Below, piece by piece: positions 12,148 through 19,854 of a stretch of 36,740 nucleotides of DNA. The stretch is from Pseudoruegeria aquimaris (GTDB lineage: Bacteria; Pseudomonadota; Alphaproteobacteria; Rhodobacterales; Rhodobacteraceae): positions 1-36,740 of the forward strand of contig NZ_FWFQ01000029.1 in the NCBI RefSeq assembly GCF_900172235.1. Reading direction: 5' to 3'. The notes under the pieces were generated by a model. The model had not been told where the DNA came from. It ran no database searches and saw nothing but the letters and a program-made list of their open reading frames with translations. Made by a program: the position numbers and the translations under genes. The stretch's first letter is position 1. Each line of letters begins with the position of its first letter.

Positions 12148-12752
12148 GCGCGCACCGCTTCGTCATAGGCGGCCACCATCTCGCGCGCAGCCGCGGCGAC
12201 GTCCTGCACCGAGCGCCCCGGCTTGTAGAGCGAGGAGCCGATGCCGAAGCCGGCGGCGCCGGCGGCGATGAGCTCGGCAAAGTTCTCGGGGCCGACACCG
12301 CCCACCATGAACACGGGCACCTCCGGCGGCAGCACCGCCTTGATGGCCTTCAGGCCTTCGGTGCCCAGCAGGAAGGAAGGGAAGATCTTCAGCCCGTCCG
12401 CGCCCGCCTTCAGGGCGGCGAAACACTCCGTCGGGGTCAGCACGCCGGGGAAGCTTTCCATGCCGAGGCGCTTGGATTCAGCGATCACCTCGGCGTCGGC
12501 GTTGGGCGAAACGATCAGCCGGGCGCCGGTGTCGTGCACGTCGCGCACCTGCTGCGGCGTGAGGACGGTGCCCGCGCCGATCAGGGCGTCATCGCCGAAA
12601 TCCTGCACCATCAGGCCGATGGAATGCAGCGGATCGGGCGAGTTCAGCGGCACTTCGATCCGGGTGATCCCGGCCTCGATCAGCGCCGCGCAATGGGCGC
12701 TGGCCTCGGCGGGGGTGATCCCGCGCAGAATGGCGATCAGGGGGCGGCTCAT
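12144..12752 (-). CDS. dgoA: 2-dehydro-3-deoxy-6-phosphogalactonate aldolase
   Basis: Class I aldolase of 202 residues in the KDPG/KDPGal family, splitting 2-keto-3-deoxy-6-phosphogalactonate into pyruvate and D-glyceraldehyde 3-phosphate. Visible motifs are ILRGITP at the N-terminus, the catalytic E33 in RIEVPLNSP, GAGTVLT, the Schiff-base K122 in LKIFPSFLLG, and GGVGPEN. The form IEVPLNSPDPL is more like DgoA than the gluconate enzyme Eda. The start at 12752 gives the usual compact family length. Upstream in the same frame is only shadow of the kinase gene. It overlaps the kinase gene and the lactonase gene by 4 bp each. The gene order kinase-aldolase supports the galactonate assignment. 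Confidence 0.92.
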   Translation of the reverse strand: MSRPLIAILRGITPAEASAHCAALIEAGITRIEVPLNSPDPLHSIGLMVQDFGDDALIGAGTVLTPQQVRDVHDTGARLIVSPNADAEVIAESKRLGMESFPGVLTPTECFAALKAGADGLKIFPSFLLGTEGLKAIKAVLPPEVPVFMVGGVGPENFAELIAAGAAGFGIGSSLYKPGRSVQDVAAAAREMVAAYDEAVRA

Positions 12753-13669
12753 TTCGATCCTTCCTTCAGGCTGTCTCTTGCGGCGGCAAGGCCCGCCAGC
12801 GTCATCTTGGCACCCTCTTCGCACAGGGGCGTGACACCCTGCGCCTTCAGCGCGCTCGCGTAGAGGTCGGTCAGGGCGGGGGCGCCCACCAGGGCGATCT
12901 GGCGCCCGAGCCAGTAGGGGCGCGCGCCGGCCAGTTCGGCGCCGATCAGCAGGCCGGACAACTGCGCGCGGGCCTGGGCCGGGGTCAGGTCCGCCACCAG
13001 CCCGCCGGCCCGCAGCCCGAAGAGCCGCGCCGCAAGCCGTTCCGGGCGGCTCAGCGTATCGGCGAGGGCATCGGCGAAGGCCTCGGCGTCCCAGGCGTCG
13101 GTCTGGACGGAGTGGCGCAGCACGCTCTGCTTCGACAGAAGCGCGAACATCTCGCCCGTCATGTAGGTCTGGAAGCTGACGATCTCGCCCGCGCTCACCT
13201 CGACCCATTTCGTGTGGGTGCCCGGCAGGCAGAGGATGCCGTCGAACCGCGGGTGGCAGGCCAGGAAGCCGGCGATCTGGGTTTCCTCGCCCCGCATCAC
13301 GTCGGCGGCCGGCGAAAGCTGCTTCACCCCCGGCACGATCCGGACGTTGAGGCGGGGGTCGCGCACCTGCGGCACTGCGAAGCTCGCGTCCAGCGGCTTG
13401 CAGGGGGCCTGCTGGTAGGGGGCTTCCGTCCAGCCCTGGCGCGAGCCGACCATGCCGCAGGCCATGATGTCCATCGGCTGATCGCCCAGCCAGGGGGCGA
13501 TGATCTCAAGGAGGGCGGGCTCGAACTCCTCGGGAGCGAGCACGCCCATGCCCTTCTGCGAGGCGGCCTCGGCCTTCACCGCGCCATCGCCGGCGATGGC
13601 ATAGGCGCGCAGGTGCGAGGTGCCCCAGTCGACGGCGATCCAGTCGCAATATGCCCGTTCGCCGCTCAT
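12749..13669 (-). CDS. dgoK: 2-dehydro-3-deoxygalactonokinase
   Basis: Sugar-acid kinase of 306 residues that phosphorylates 2-keto-3-deoxy-galactonate with ATP. DgoK family marks are present: WIAVDWGTSHLRAYAI near the N-terminus (phosphate-binding loop of the ASKHA fold), MACGMVGSRQGW, LPGTHTKWVEV and the SFQTYMTGEMFALL stretch. The ATG at 13669 overlaps the SDR stop (ATGA), and the kinase stop overlaps the aldolase start in the same way. The product is the substrate of the next gene, so both steps are covered. Its own substrate would come from galactonate dehydratase, which is absent from this window. Confidence 0.93.
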   Translation of the reverse strand: MSGERAYCDWIAVDWGTSHLRAYAIAGDGAVKAEAASQKGMGVLAPEEFEPALLEIIAPWLGDQPMDIMACGMVGSRQGWTEAPYQQAPCKPLDASFAVPQVRDPRLNVRIVPGVKQLSPAADVMRGEETQIAGFLACHPRFDGILCLPGTHTKWVEVSAGEIVSFQTYMTGEMFALLSKQSVLRHSVQTDAWDAEAFADALADTLSRPERLAARLFGLRAGGLVADLTPAQARAQLSGLLIGAELAGARPYWLGRQIALVGAPALTDLYASALKAQGVTPLCEEGAKMTLAGLAAARDSLKEGSK

Positions 13670-14433
13670 CAGCCCGTCACCGCAACGCCGCCGTCGATGA
13701 CGAGGGCCTGGCCCGTCATCATGCGCGAACTCTCGGAGGCGAGGAACAGCACGCCCCCGACGATGTCTTCTTCCACCAGCGGCTCCTTCAGGCACTGGCG
13801 CGCGAGGTGCCCGGCCAGCGCCTCCTCGGTGACCCACATGTCCTTCTGCTTCTGCGTCAGCACCCAGCCCGGGGCGAGGGCGTTGACGCGGATCCTGTCG
13901 GGCCCGAACTCGCGCGCGAGCGAGCGGGTGAGCCCGTTGATGCCGGAGTTGGCCGCGGTGTAGGCGGGGTAGCCGGCGCCGCCCATCATGTAGGAGATCG
14001 AAGAGAAATTGATGATCGAGCCGCCCCCGGCCGCCTGCATCCCGGGGATCACGGCCTGGCAGCCGAAGAAGTAGGATTTCAGGTTGATGGCCTGGGACCA
14101 GTCCCAGAATGCCTCGTCCACCTGCAGCGTGTCGTGGCGCTGGTCGTTGGCCGCGTTGTTCACCATCACGGTGATCGGGCCGTGGGCCGCGGCGGCCTCG
14201 GCGACGCAGGCCTTGAGGCGGGGAATGTCGGTCACGTCGCAGGGCAGGAACAGCGGGCGGTTGCCGTGCTTGGCCTCCATCGCGTCGGCGAAGGCCGAAG
14301 CGTCGGAGCGCTGCACGAAGGCCACGCGGGCGCCCTGGGCGAGGAAACCATCGGTCAGCGCGGCGCCGATGCCGGAGCCGCCGCCGGTGATGAAGACGGA
14401 CGCGCCTTCGAGATCTGGATATGTCGCTGTCAT
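13669..14433 (-). CDS. SDR family oxidoreductase, probable D-galactose 1-dehydrogenase
   Basis: Short-chain dehydrogenase of 254 residues. The cofactor motif TGGGSGIG (about 16-23), the NNA motif (92-94), Ser145 and Tyr158 are all in place. An acid residue (Asp66 in PCDVTD) is usual. The expected active-site lysine four residues after Tyr158 is asparagine: the codon at 13950-13948 reads AAC, giving YTAAN. This may be a feature of this subfamily, of which I recall similar members in roseobacters, or a true loss. Its place in front of the KDGal kinase, KDPGal aldolase and lactonase genes suggests it oxidises D-galactose to the lactone. A GGAGAG site lies before the ATG. Family certain, substrate inferred. 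Confidence 0.82.
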   Translation of the reverse strand: MTATYPDLEGASVFITGGGSGIGAALTDGFLAQGARVAFVQRSDASAFADAMEAKHGNRPLFLPCDVTDIPRLKACVAEAAAAHGPITVMVNNAANDQRHDTLQVDEAFWDWSQAINLKSYFFGCQAVIPGMQAAGGGSIINFSSISYMMGGAGYPAYTAANSGINGLTRSLAREFGPDRIRVNALAPGWVLTQKQKDMWVTEEALAGHLARQCLKEPLVEEDIVGGVLFLASESSRMMTGQALVIDGGVAVTG

Positions 14434-14534
14434 CTGCTCTCTCCGGTTGGGGGCGTGATGCGCGTGGGCCGGCTGCCGCTCTGGCGGCGGGCAGCAGGCC
14501 CGGCGGGGGTGTCTGCGGGGATGGTGCGGGTCAT
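14430..14534 (-). CDS. Candidate 34-residue coupled small ORF
   Basis: An open frame of 34 codons that exactly fills the gap between the alpha-galactosidase and SDR genes. Its ATG overlaps the upstream stop (ATGA at 14534-14531), and its stop overlaps the SDR start (ATGA at 14433-14430), the same coupling seen at the other junctions downstream in this operon. The peptide would be rich in Arg, Pro and Thr and basic, with no membrane segment or known motif. It has no ribosome binding site of its own beyond coupling. It may be chance: the SDR gene has its own GGAGAG site. I cannot tell whether the peptide is made. Confidence 0.3.
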   Translation of the reverse strand: MTRTIPADTPAGPAARRQSGSRPTRITPPTGESR

Positions 14535-16609
14535 AGGCGGCGCCCTTCTACCACATGGATCGTGCCGGGGAAGGACCAAGGCAGGCGCAGGCCCTGCTGC
14601 ATCAGCGCGGCCCCCGTCAGCGTGACGGGGCCGTCCTTCAGCGCGTTGGCGGTGCGGGAGAGCCGCGGCACGTCCGCGGCCGTGGCCAGGCGCAGCTCGT
14701 AGCGGGCCTGCGGATCGAGGCCGGTCAGCCGCAGCGGGCGCGGCAGGATCTGCGTGGAGGCCTCGGTGTGGGCGGCAAAGAGGGCGAAGCGGCTGCCATC
14801 GGCCGCGATCTGCTGCTCGGCGGTGATCGCCGGGTCCGTCGCGTCCAGCCGCAGGATGCTCCCGGCCATCATCCAATCCCGGTTGGCCTTGTACCACGCG
14901 GTGGCCGCCTTCAGGGTGGCGGCCTCCTCTTCCGTCAGTTCGCGCGGATCCATCTCGAAGCCCATGTGGCGCTGCGCGGCCGTCCAGGCGCGCAGGGGCA
15001 TGGAGAGCACGCGGCCCGAGGTGTGGCAATGGCGCGGCCCGACGTGGGAGCCCGTCACGGCCGAGGGCAGGAAACGCGCGGCGGGATGCTGGATGCGCTG
15101 GCGCTCCAGCGCGTCGTTGGAATCCGACAGCCAGACCCGTTGGCAATGCTCCATCACCCCGAAATCGATGCGCCCGCCGCCCGAGGAGCAGCTTTCGATC
15201 TCGGTCTCGGGGAAGGCGGCGCGCAGCCGGGCGAGAAGATCGTAGAACCCTTCGGCCTGTGCGGCGTCGGAGACCGGAAGCACCCGGTTGTGATCCCACT
15301 TGATGTAGTCGATCGCATGGCTCTGCAGCACGGCGGCGATGCAGCCGTAGAGGTGATCGCGGACCTCGGGCAGGGCCATGTTGAGCACCAGCTGCTGGCG
15401 GCCGCGCAGCTGATCGGGCGCGCCCAGCAGCCACTCGGGGTGGGCGCGGTAGAGCTCGCTCTCCTCGTTGACCATCTCGGGCTCGAACCAGAGGCCGAAG
15501 CTCATGCCCAGCCCGTGGACGTGATCGATCAGCGGGGTCAGCCCGTCTGGCCATTTGCGCGGGTCGATCTGCCAGTCGCCGAGGCTCGTGGTGTCGTCGT
15601 CGCGCTTGCCGAACCAGCCGTCGTCCAGCACGAAGCGCTCCGCGCCCAGATCGGCGGCGATGTCGGCGATCTCGGTGAGGGTGGCGAGATCGTGGTCGAA
15701 ATAGATGGCTTCCCAGCAATTGTAGTGCACCGGGCGCGGCGCGCCGGGCTTGGGCCAGGTGATCACGCGGTCGCGCAGGTGGTGCTGGAAGGCGGTGGCG
15801 CAGCCGTTCATTCCCTCTCCGGACCAGGTGGCGTAGAGCTTCGGCGTGGCCAGCGCCTTCACTGGGCCCCGGTGGCTTCCGGAAGCGGTGCCGAACTGGA
15901 TCTGGCGGCGCCCGTCGGGCAGTTCCTCGGCGATCATCCGGTGCCCGCCTGACCAGCCGAGGTGCAGCGCGTAGGCCGCGCCTTGGGTGTTGGTTGCGCC
16001 GGTCTCAGGCAGGATCACCGCCGGGAAATGGGCGTGATCGGTGCGGCCCACGACGCTTTCGCGCACCCGCAGGCCGGGTGCCCAGGGCGTGCTGTTTTCA
16101 CGGAACTCGCCGATCCAGCTGCCGGAGAAATCGATGATCTCACCGGCCTGTTGCGGCGCGGGCAGCACCGGCGCGGCGAACCATTCGACGATCACCGGGG
16201 CCTCGCTCTCAAGGCTCGCCTGGGCGGTGAGCATCTTCGTTTCCGCATCAAGGCTGAAGGCCGCCGAGTAGCGCAGGCCGAGCGCGTCGTCGGCCAGATC
16301 GAAGGAGAGGCTCTGCCCGCCCTTGACCACATCGCGCAAGGCAAGGCGCGGCGTGAGCGCGTTGCCCTTGGCATCGCGCAGGCGCAGCCCCGGCTGGCCG
16401 GGGAAGGTCTGGCTGGCCTCCGGGCAGATCGTGAGCGGCGGGTTGTCGTCCAGCATCCCGCCCGTCACGTCCGAGCGGCTGGCCGCGTAGAGAGCCGCGA
16501 GATCTTCGCCTTCCGGCAGGGCAGCGCCCCAGTAGAAGACCTCGGGAAGCCCGGTGTCGGCGGCAAAGGCGATGCTCTGCCGCCCGTCATCAAGACGCCA
16601 TGTCTGCAT
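14531..16609 (-). CDS. GH36 alpha-galactosidase
   Basis: Cytoplasmic family 36 enzyme of 692 residues that releases galactose from alpha-galactosides such as melibiose or raffinose. It has an N-terminal beta-sandwich domain (to about 285), then the barrel with NCWEAIYFDHD, FVLDDGWFGKRDDD, GLWFEPEMV, the nucleophile D439 in IKWDHNR, the CSSGGGR motif and the acid/base aspartate in WLSDSND (about 496-499). No signal peptide is present. The ATG at 16609 directly follows the TAA of the permease gene. It connects import by the ABC system with the oxidative galactose genes downstream. Confidence 0.94.
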   Translation of the reverse strand: MQTWRLDDGRQSIAFAADTGLPEVFYWGAALPEGEDLAALYAASRSDVTGGMLDDNPPLTICPEASQTFPGQPGLRLRDAKGNALTPRLALRDVVKGGQSLSFDLADDALGLRYSAAFSLDAETKMLTAQASLESEAPVIVEWFAAPVLPAPQQAGEIIDFSGSWIGEFRENSTPWAPGLRVRESVVGRTDHAHFPAVILPETGATNTQGAAYALHLGWSGGHRMIAEELPDGRRQIQFGTASGSHRGPVKALATPKLYATWSGEGMNGCATAFQHHLRDRVITWPKPGAPRPVHYNCWEAIYFDHDLATLTEIADIAADLGAERFVLDDGWFGKRDDDTTSLGDWQIDPRKWPDGLTPLIDHVHGLGMSFGLWFEPEMVNEESELYRAHPEWLLGAPDQLRGRQQLVLNMALPEVRDHLYGCIAAVLQSHAIDYIKWDHNRVLPVSDAAQAEGFYDLLARLRAAFPETEIESCSSGGGRIDFGVMEHCQRVWLSDSNDALERQRIQHPAARFLPSAVTGSHVGPRHCHTSGRVLSMPLRAWTAAQRHMGFEMDPRELTEEEAATLKAATAWYKANRDWMMAGSILRLDATDPAITAEQQIAADGSRFALFAAHTEASTQILPRPLRLTGLDPQARYELRLATAADVPRLSRTANALKDGPVTLTGAALMQQGLRLPWSFPGTIHVVEGRRL

Positions 16610-17458
16610 TTACTTGACGGCTCCGAGAGTAAGGCCGGCGATGAAGTGCTTCTGCATCAGGAAGAACATCGCGACCGGCGGCAGCGCGGCCACGATGGAG
16701 CCCGCGCTCATCAGGTGGTAGGCGGCACGATACTGCGCGTTGAACGAGGTGATCCCGGCGGTGACCGGCTGGCTTTCGCTGCCCTGGGTGAGCACGACCG
16801 CCCAGAAGTAATCGTTCCAGATGAAGGTGAAGATCAGCACCGCCAGCGCCGCGAGCGCCGGTTTCATCAGCGGCAGCACGACATACCAGAAGATGCGCCA
16901 CTCGCTCACGCCCTCCACGCGCGCCGCTTCGATCAGCTCGAAGGGCAGGGCGCGGATGAAGTTGCGCATGAAGAGCGTGCAGAAGCCCGTCTGGAAGGCG
17001 ATGTGGAAGAGCACGAGGCCCGTCTTGGTGTTGTAGAGGCCGAGCTCAAGCGTCAGGTCGCGCACCGGCACCATCAGGATCTGGAAGGGCACGAAGTTCC
17101 CGGCCACGAACATGAAGAAGATCCACAGGTTGGCGCGGAACTTGTACACCCCGAGCGCGAAGCCGGTCATGGTGGAGAGCGCCACCGCCCCGATCACCGT
17201 GGGCACGGTGATCAGCACCGAGTTCAGCAGGTAGCGCGGCATGTCGCTTTCGAAGAACACCTTGCCGTAGTTGGTGAGCCCTTCGAAGGAGGAGGGCAGC
17301 CCCCAGTAGTTGGCGTTGGTGAAATCGGCGTCGGGCTTGATGGAGAAGAGCGCCACCGCCAGGAGCGGCGCCAGCCACATCAAGAGCGCGATGGGCAGCA
17401 GCGACTGGTAGGTGAGCTGCGCGGCGCGGCTTTGTTTTTCGATCGGAGTCGGGAACAT
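16610..17458 (-). CDS. Carbohydrate ABC transporter permease (CUT1, MalG-like)
   Basis: Inner-membrane permease of 282 residues with about six transmembrane helices. The first helix begins near residue 20 and a large periplasmic loop follows, as in MalG. The EAA loop that docks the ATPase reads EAARVEGVSEWRIFWYVVLP (about 190-210). It pairs with the MalF-like permease encoded directly upstream, the stop and start being one base apart. The binding protein and the ATPase (20668-21732) complete the transporter. Its stop is followed at once by the alpha-galactosidase start, which supports galactosides as the cargo. Confidence 0.92.
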   Translation of the reverse strand: MFPTPIEKQSRAAQLTYQSLLPIALLMWLAPLLAVALFSIKPDADFTNANYWGLPSSFEGLTNYGKVFFESDMPRYLLNSVLITVPTVIGAVALSTMTGFALGVYKFRANLWIFFMFVAGNFVPFQILMVPVRDLTLELGLYNTKTGLVLFHIAFQTGFCTLFMRNFIRALPFELIEAARVEGVSEWRIFWYVVLPLMKPALAALAVLIFTFIWNDYFWAVVLTQGSESQPVTAGITSFNAQYRAAYHLMSAGSIVAALPPVAMFFLMQKHFIAGLTLGAVK

Positions 17459-17459
17459 C

Positions 17460-18395
17460 TCAGCGCCCCTTTTCTTCTTGGTACATCGACCACAGGAAGT
17501 AGGCGATAAAGCAGAGCATGATCAGGAAGAGCACCACGGCGATGGCGGCGCCGTAGCCCATGCGGAAGCCGTATTCCGACAGCGCGACCTCGAACATGTA
17601 GTAGGCCAGCACCCGCGAGGAGCCGAAGGGGCCGCCCTGCGTCATGATGGAGATGAGGTCGAAGGAGCGCAGCGCGCCGATGATGGTGACGACGAAGGCG
17701 ATGAAGGTGGCCGGCTTCAGCTGCGGCAGCACCACGTGCCAGAGCATCCGCATGCCCTTGGCGCCGTCCAGCCGCCCGGCTTCGATCTGCTCCGGGTCCA
17801 CTGCGTTGAGGCCGGTGAGATAGAGGATCATGCAGTAGGCCGTCTGCGGCCAGAGGCCGGCGGCGATGATGCCGTAGGTCACGAGGTTCTCGTTGCCCAG
17901 CACGTTGATCGGACCGAGCCCGACCCAGCCGAGCATCACGTTCAGCAGGCCGAAGGTGGGATCGTAGAGCCACGAGAAGACGAGGCCGACGACGACCTGC
18001 GAAATCACGAAGGGAAAGAAGAACAGCGATTTGTAGAGCCGGATGCCGGTGACGGTCTGGTTCAGGAACAGCGCGATCATCAACCCGGCCGGGATCGCCA
18101 GCAGGTAGAGCAGCAGCCAGATCAGGTTGTTCTTGAGCGATACGTAGAAAGCGTCGCGGTCCACGAACTCCCAGTAGAGATCTTCGTAGTTGCGCAGGCC
18201 CACGTATTCTTTCGTGCCGAGGCCGTCCCACTCGTAGAGCGAGAGGTTGAACGACTGGAACACCGGGAAGATCACGTAGACGAGGAAGAACAGGATGCCC
18301 GGCGCAAGGAAGAGCCAGGGGGCGATCCTCTGCTGATTGCGATGGAACCAACTGCGGGTGTCTACGGATGTCTGAAGAGCGGCGGTATCGGCCAT
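17460..18395 (-). CDS. Carbohydrate ABC transporter permease (CUT1, MalF-like)
   Basis: Inner-membrane permease of 311 residues with about six helices, the first at about 26-46. The EAA loop reads EAGRLDGAKGMRMLWHVVLPQLKP. The N-terminal WLFLAPGILFFL stretch and the WDGL loop are typical of MalF-type partners in CUT1 sugar transporters. It is separated from the binding-protein gene by 71 bp that contain a strong stem-loop, and it is nearly joined to the MalG-like gene. Together the two permeases form the channel. Confidence 0.92.
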   Translation of the reverse strand: MADTAALQTSVDTRSWFHRNQQRIAPWLFLAPGILFFLVYVIFPVFQSFNLSLYEWDGLGTKEYVGLRNYEDLYWEFVDRDAFYVSLKNNLIWLLLYLLAIPAGLMIALFLNQTVTGIRLYKSLFFFPFVISQVVVGLVFSWLYDPTFGLLNVMLGWVGLGPINVLGNENLVTYGIIAAGLWPQTAYCMILYLTGLNAVDPEQIEAGRLDGAKGMRMLWHVVLPQLKPATFIAFVVTIIGALRSFDLISIMTQGGPFGSSRVLAYYMFEVALSEYGFRMGYGAAIAVVLFLIMLCFIAYFLWSMYQEEKGR

Positions 18396-18420
18396 GACAG
18401 AAATCCTGAATGCTGGGAAA

Positions 18421-18448
18421 GATCGGCCCGCGCGAGGGCGGGCCGATC
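18421..18448 (-). other. Intercistronic stem-loop after the binding-protein gene
   Basis: GATCGGCCCGC and GCGGGCCGATC form a perfect 11-bp stem with a 6-base loop. No T tract follows on the minus strand. It lies in the 71-bp gap between the binding-protein stop and the first permease start. Such structures often protect the upstream message and lower downstream expression, giving more binding protein than permease. That role is inferred from position. Confidence 0.75.
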
Positions 18449-18466
18449 AGGAAAGGGTGTCAGCCC

Positions 18467-19723
18467 TTACTGGTAGATGCGGCCGCGGGCACGCTCGAGC
18501 TTGGCCAGGATCTTGTCCAGGTTCTCGGGCTTGACCATGAACTCCTGGAAACCTTCCATGGAGACCTTGGCCATCTCGGCCGGTGCGTCACGATCCCAGA
18601 ACTGGGCCACGCCACCCGGCGAGTTGGACGACAGCATCGCGAAGCCTTCTTTCAGGAACTTGTCGTCATCCACGGCGGATTTCGCGTTCACCGGCAGCTG
18701 GCCGAGGTTCTTGCCGCTGTTGATCTCGGTCTGCTCTTCCGCGGAGACCACGAAGCGCAGGAACTCGCGCGCGGCTTCCTTGTTGGAGGCGTTGGCCGGG
18801 ATGTGGAACGTATCCGTGGGGGCATCCTCGGAGAGCGGCACGTCGGGGTTGATCACCGGGAACTGGTAGAAGTCCAGCTGATCGTCCGTCAGGCCGGCCT
18901 CGCGCAGCGGTGCCACGGCGAAGTTGCCCATCAGGTAGCCGGCGGCCTCACCGTTGACCATGAACGGCAGGGCTTCCTGCCAGCTGTAGGTCTGGTGGTT
19001 GTCGATGAAGGCGCCCATGTCGATGAGCTCTTTCCAGTTCATGAAGGTCTGCTTCACGCGCTCGTCTTCCCAGGAGACCTTGCCGGCGGCCAGATCCATG
19101 TGGAAGTCGAAGCCGTTGGTGCGCATGTTCAGGTAGTCGAACCAGCCACCGGCCGTCCAAAGGAACTTGGTGCCGATGGTGAAGCAGGCGCGGCCGGAAT
19201 CCACGATCTTCTGGCAGTTCGCCTTGAACTCTTCCCAGTTGGTCGGCTCGGTCAGGCCCAGCTCTTCGTAGATGTCTTTGCGGTAGTACACGCCCCACTG
19301 GTAGTAGGTATAGGGCACGCCCCACTGCTTGCCGTCGATCGTGAGAGCGCCCTTGGTGGAGGCGAGGTTCTCGGCGATTTCCGGCTCGGCCCAGAGATCG
19401 GAAACGTCCTCGAAGAGGCCGGCTTCCACGTAGGGGCGCATCCGGTTGGCGGCATACCAGGTAGCAACGTCCGGCGTGTCCGCCGTCAGGAAGTTGCGGA
19501 TCTGGGTCTTGTAGGCCTCGCGGTCGATCACCGTCGTTTCGATGTTCAGATCGGGGTGCTTCTCCTGGAAGCGGGCGATCATTGCTTCCATCGTGGCGCG
19601 CGGCGCCGGGTTGGAAGTGTCGAGGAAGATTTTCAGATCACCCGACAGATCGGCGAATGCCGGACCGACAAGTGCAACGGAGCTCGCCAGAGCGGCGAGC
19701 GTCATCTTCATTTTGGAAACCAT
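18467..19723 (-). CDS. Sugar ABC transporter substrate-binding protein (CUT1)
   Basis: Periplasmic binding protein of 418 residues. The signal peptide (basic MVSKMK, hydrophobic core, cleavage near GPAFA) is followed by DLKIFLDTSN and the family-1 pattern MEAMIARFQEKHPDLNIE. Later segments such as VPYTYYQWGVYYRKD, many aromatic residues in the cleft, and a C-terminal EAAREFLRFV stretch are typical of oligosaccharide-binding members. The start at 19723 is chosen because GGAGG lies just before it; the frame is open upstream but crosses the promoter region. As first gene of the operon it probably responds to the IclR protein encoded divergently. Alpha- or beta-galactosides are the likely ligands, from context. 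Confidence 0.92.
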   Translation of the reverse strand: MVSKMKMTLAALASSVALVGPAFADLSGDLKIFLDTSNPAPRATMEAMIARFQEKHPDLNIETTVIDREAYKTQIRNFLTADTPDVATWYAANRMRPYVEAGLFEDVSDLWAEPEIAENLASTKGALTIDGKQWGVPYTYYQWGVYYRKDIYEELGLTEPTNWEEFKANCQKIVDSGRACFTIGTKFLWTAGGWFDYLNMRTNGFDFHMDLAAGKVSWEDERVKQTFMNWKELIDMGAFIDNHQTYSWQEALPFMVNGEAAGYLMGNFAVAPLREAGLTDDQLDFYQFPVINPDVPLSEDAPTDTFHIPANASNKEAAREFLRFVVSAEEQTEINSGKNLGQLPVNAKSAVDDDKFLKEGFAMLSSNSPGGVAQFWDRDAPAEMAKVSMEGFQEFMVKPENLDKILAKLERARGRIYQ

Positions 19724-19749
19724 GTTGTCCTCCCGCGGTGGTTCCATTA

Positions 19750-19806
19750 TGTGAAACTTAATTTCGCATATTGAAAACTTAATCGCGACTCGACTATGCT
19801 TGTCAA
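19750..19806. promoter_or_regulatory. Divergent promoter region with probable IclR operator
   Basis: On the minus strand a perfect TTGACA (-35 type; plus positions 19801-19806) faces the galactoside operon, with weak -10 candidates 16-18 bp downstream. Downstream of it is an AT-rich stretch unlike its surroundings. AAACTTAAT occurs twice in direct orientation, at 19754-19762 and 19775-19783, exactly 21 bp apart, about two helical turns. The first copy also sits in an inverted pair, TGTGAAA and TTTCGCA (one mismatch). These are the best candidates for binding of the IclR protein, which would then control the operon and perhaps itself. Confidence 0.55.
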
Positions 19807-19854
19807 GTGTCGGGTGATCACGAATTGAGCGCCCGGCAGGAGGAGGAGACGGAT

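Noticed and set aside
12144-12752. KDPG aldolase Eda of the Entner-Doudoroff route
   Set aside because: Coupled to DgoK and galactosidase genes, and no Edd is present; the galactonate-type aldolase fits better.
19807-19854. GTG start for the IclR protein 48 bases upstream
   Set aside because: The ATG at 19855 has a strong AGGAGGAGGAG site; the extension is not part of the family's domain and crosses promoter elements.
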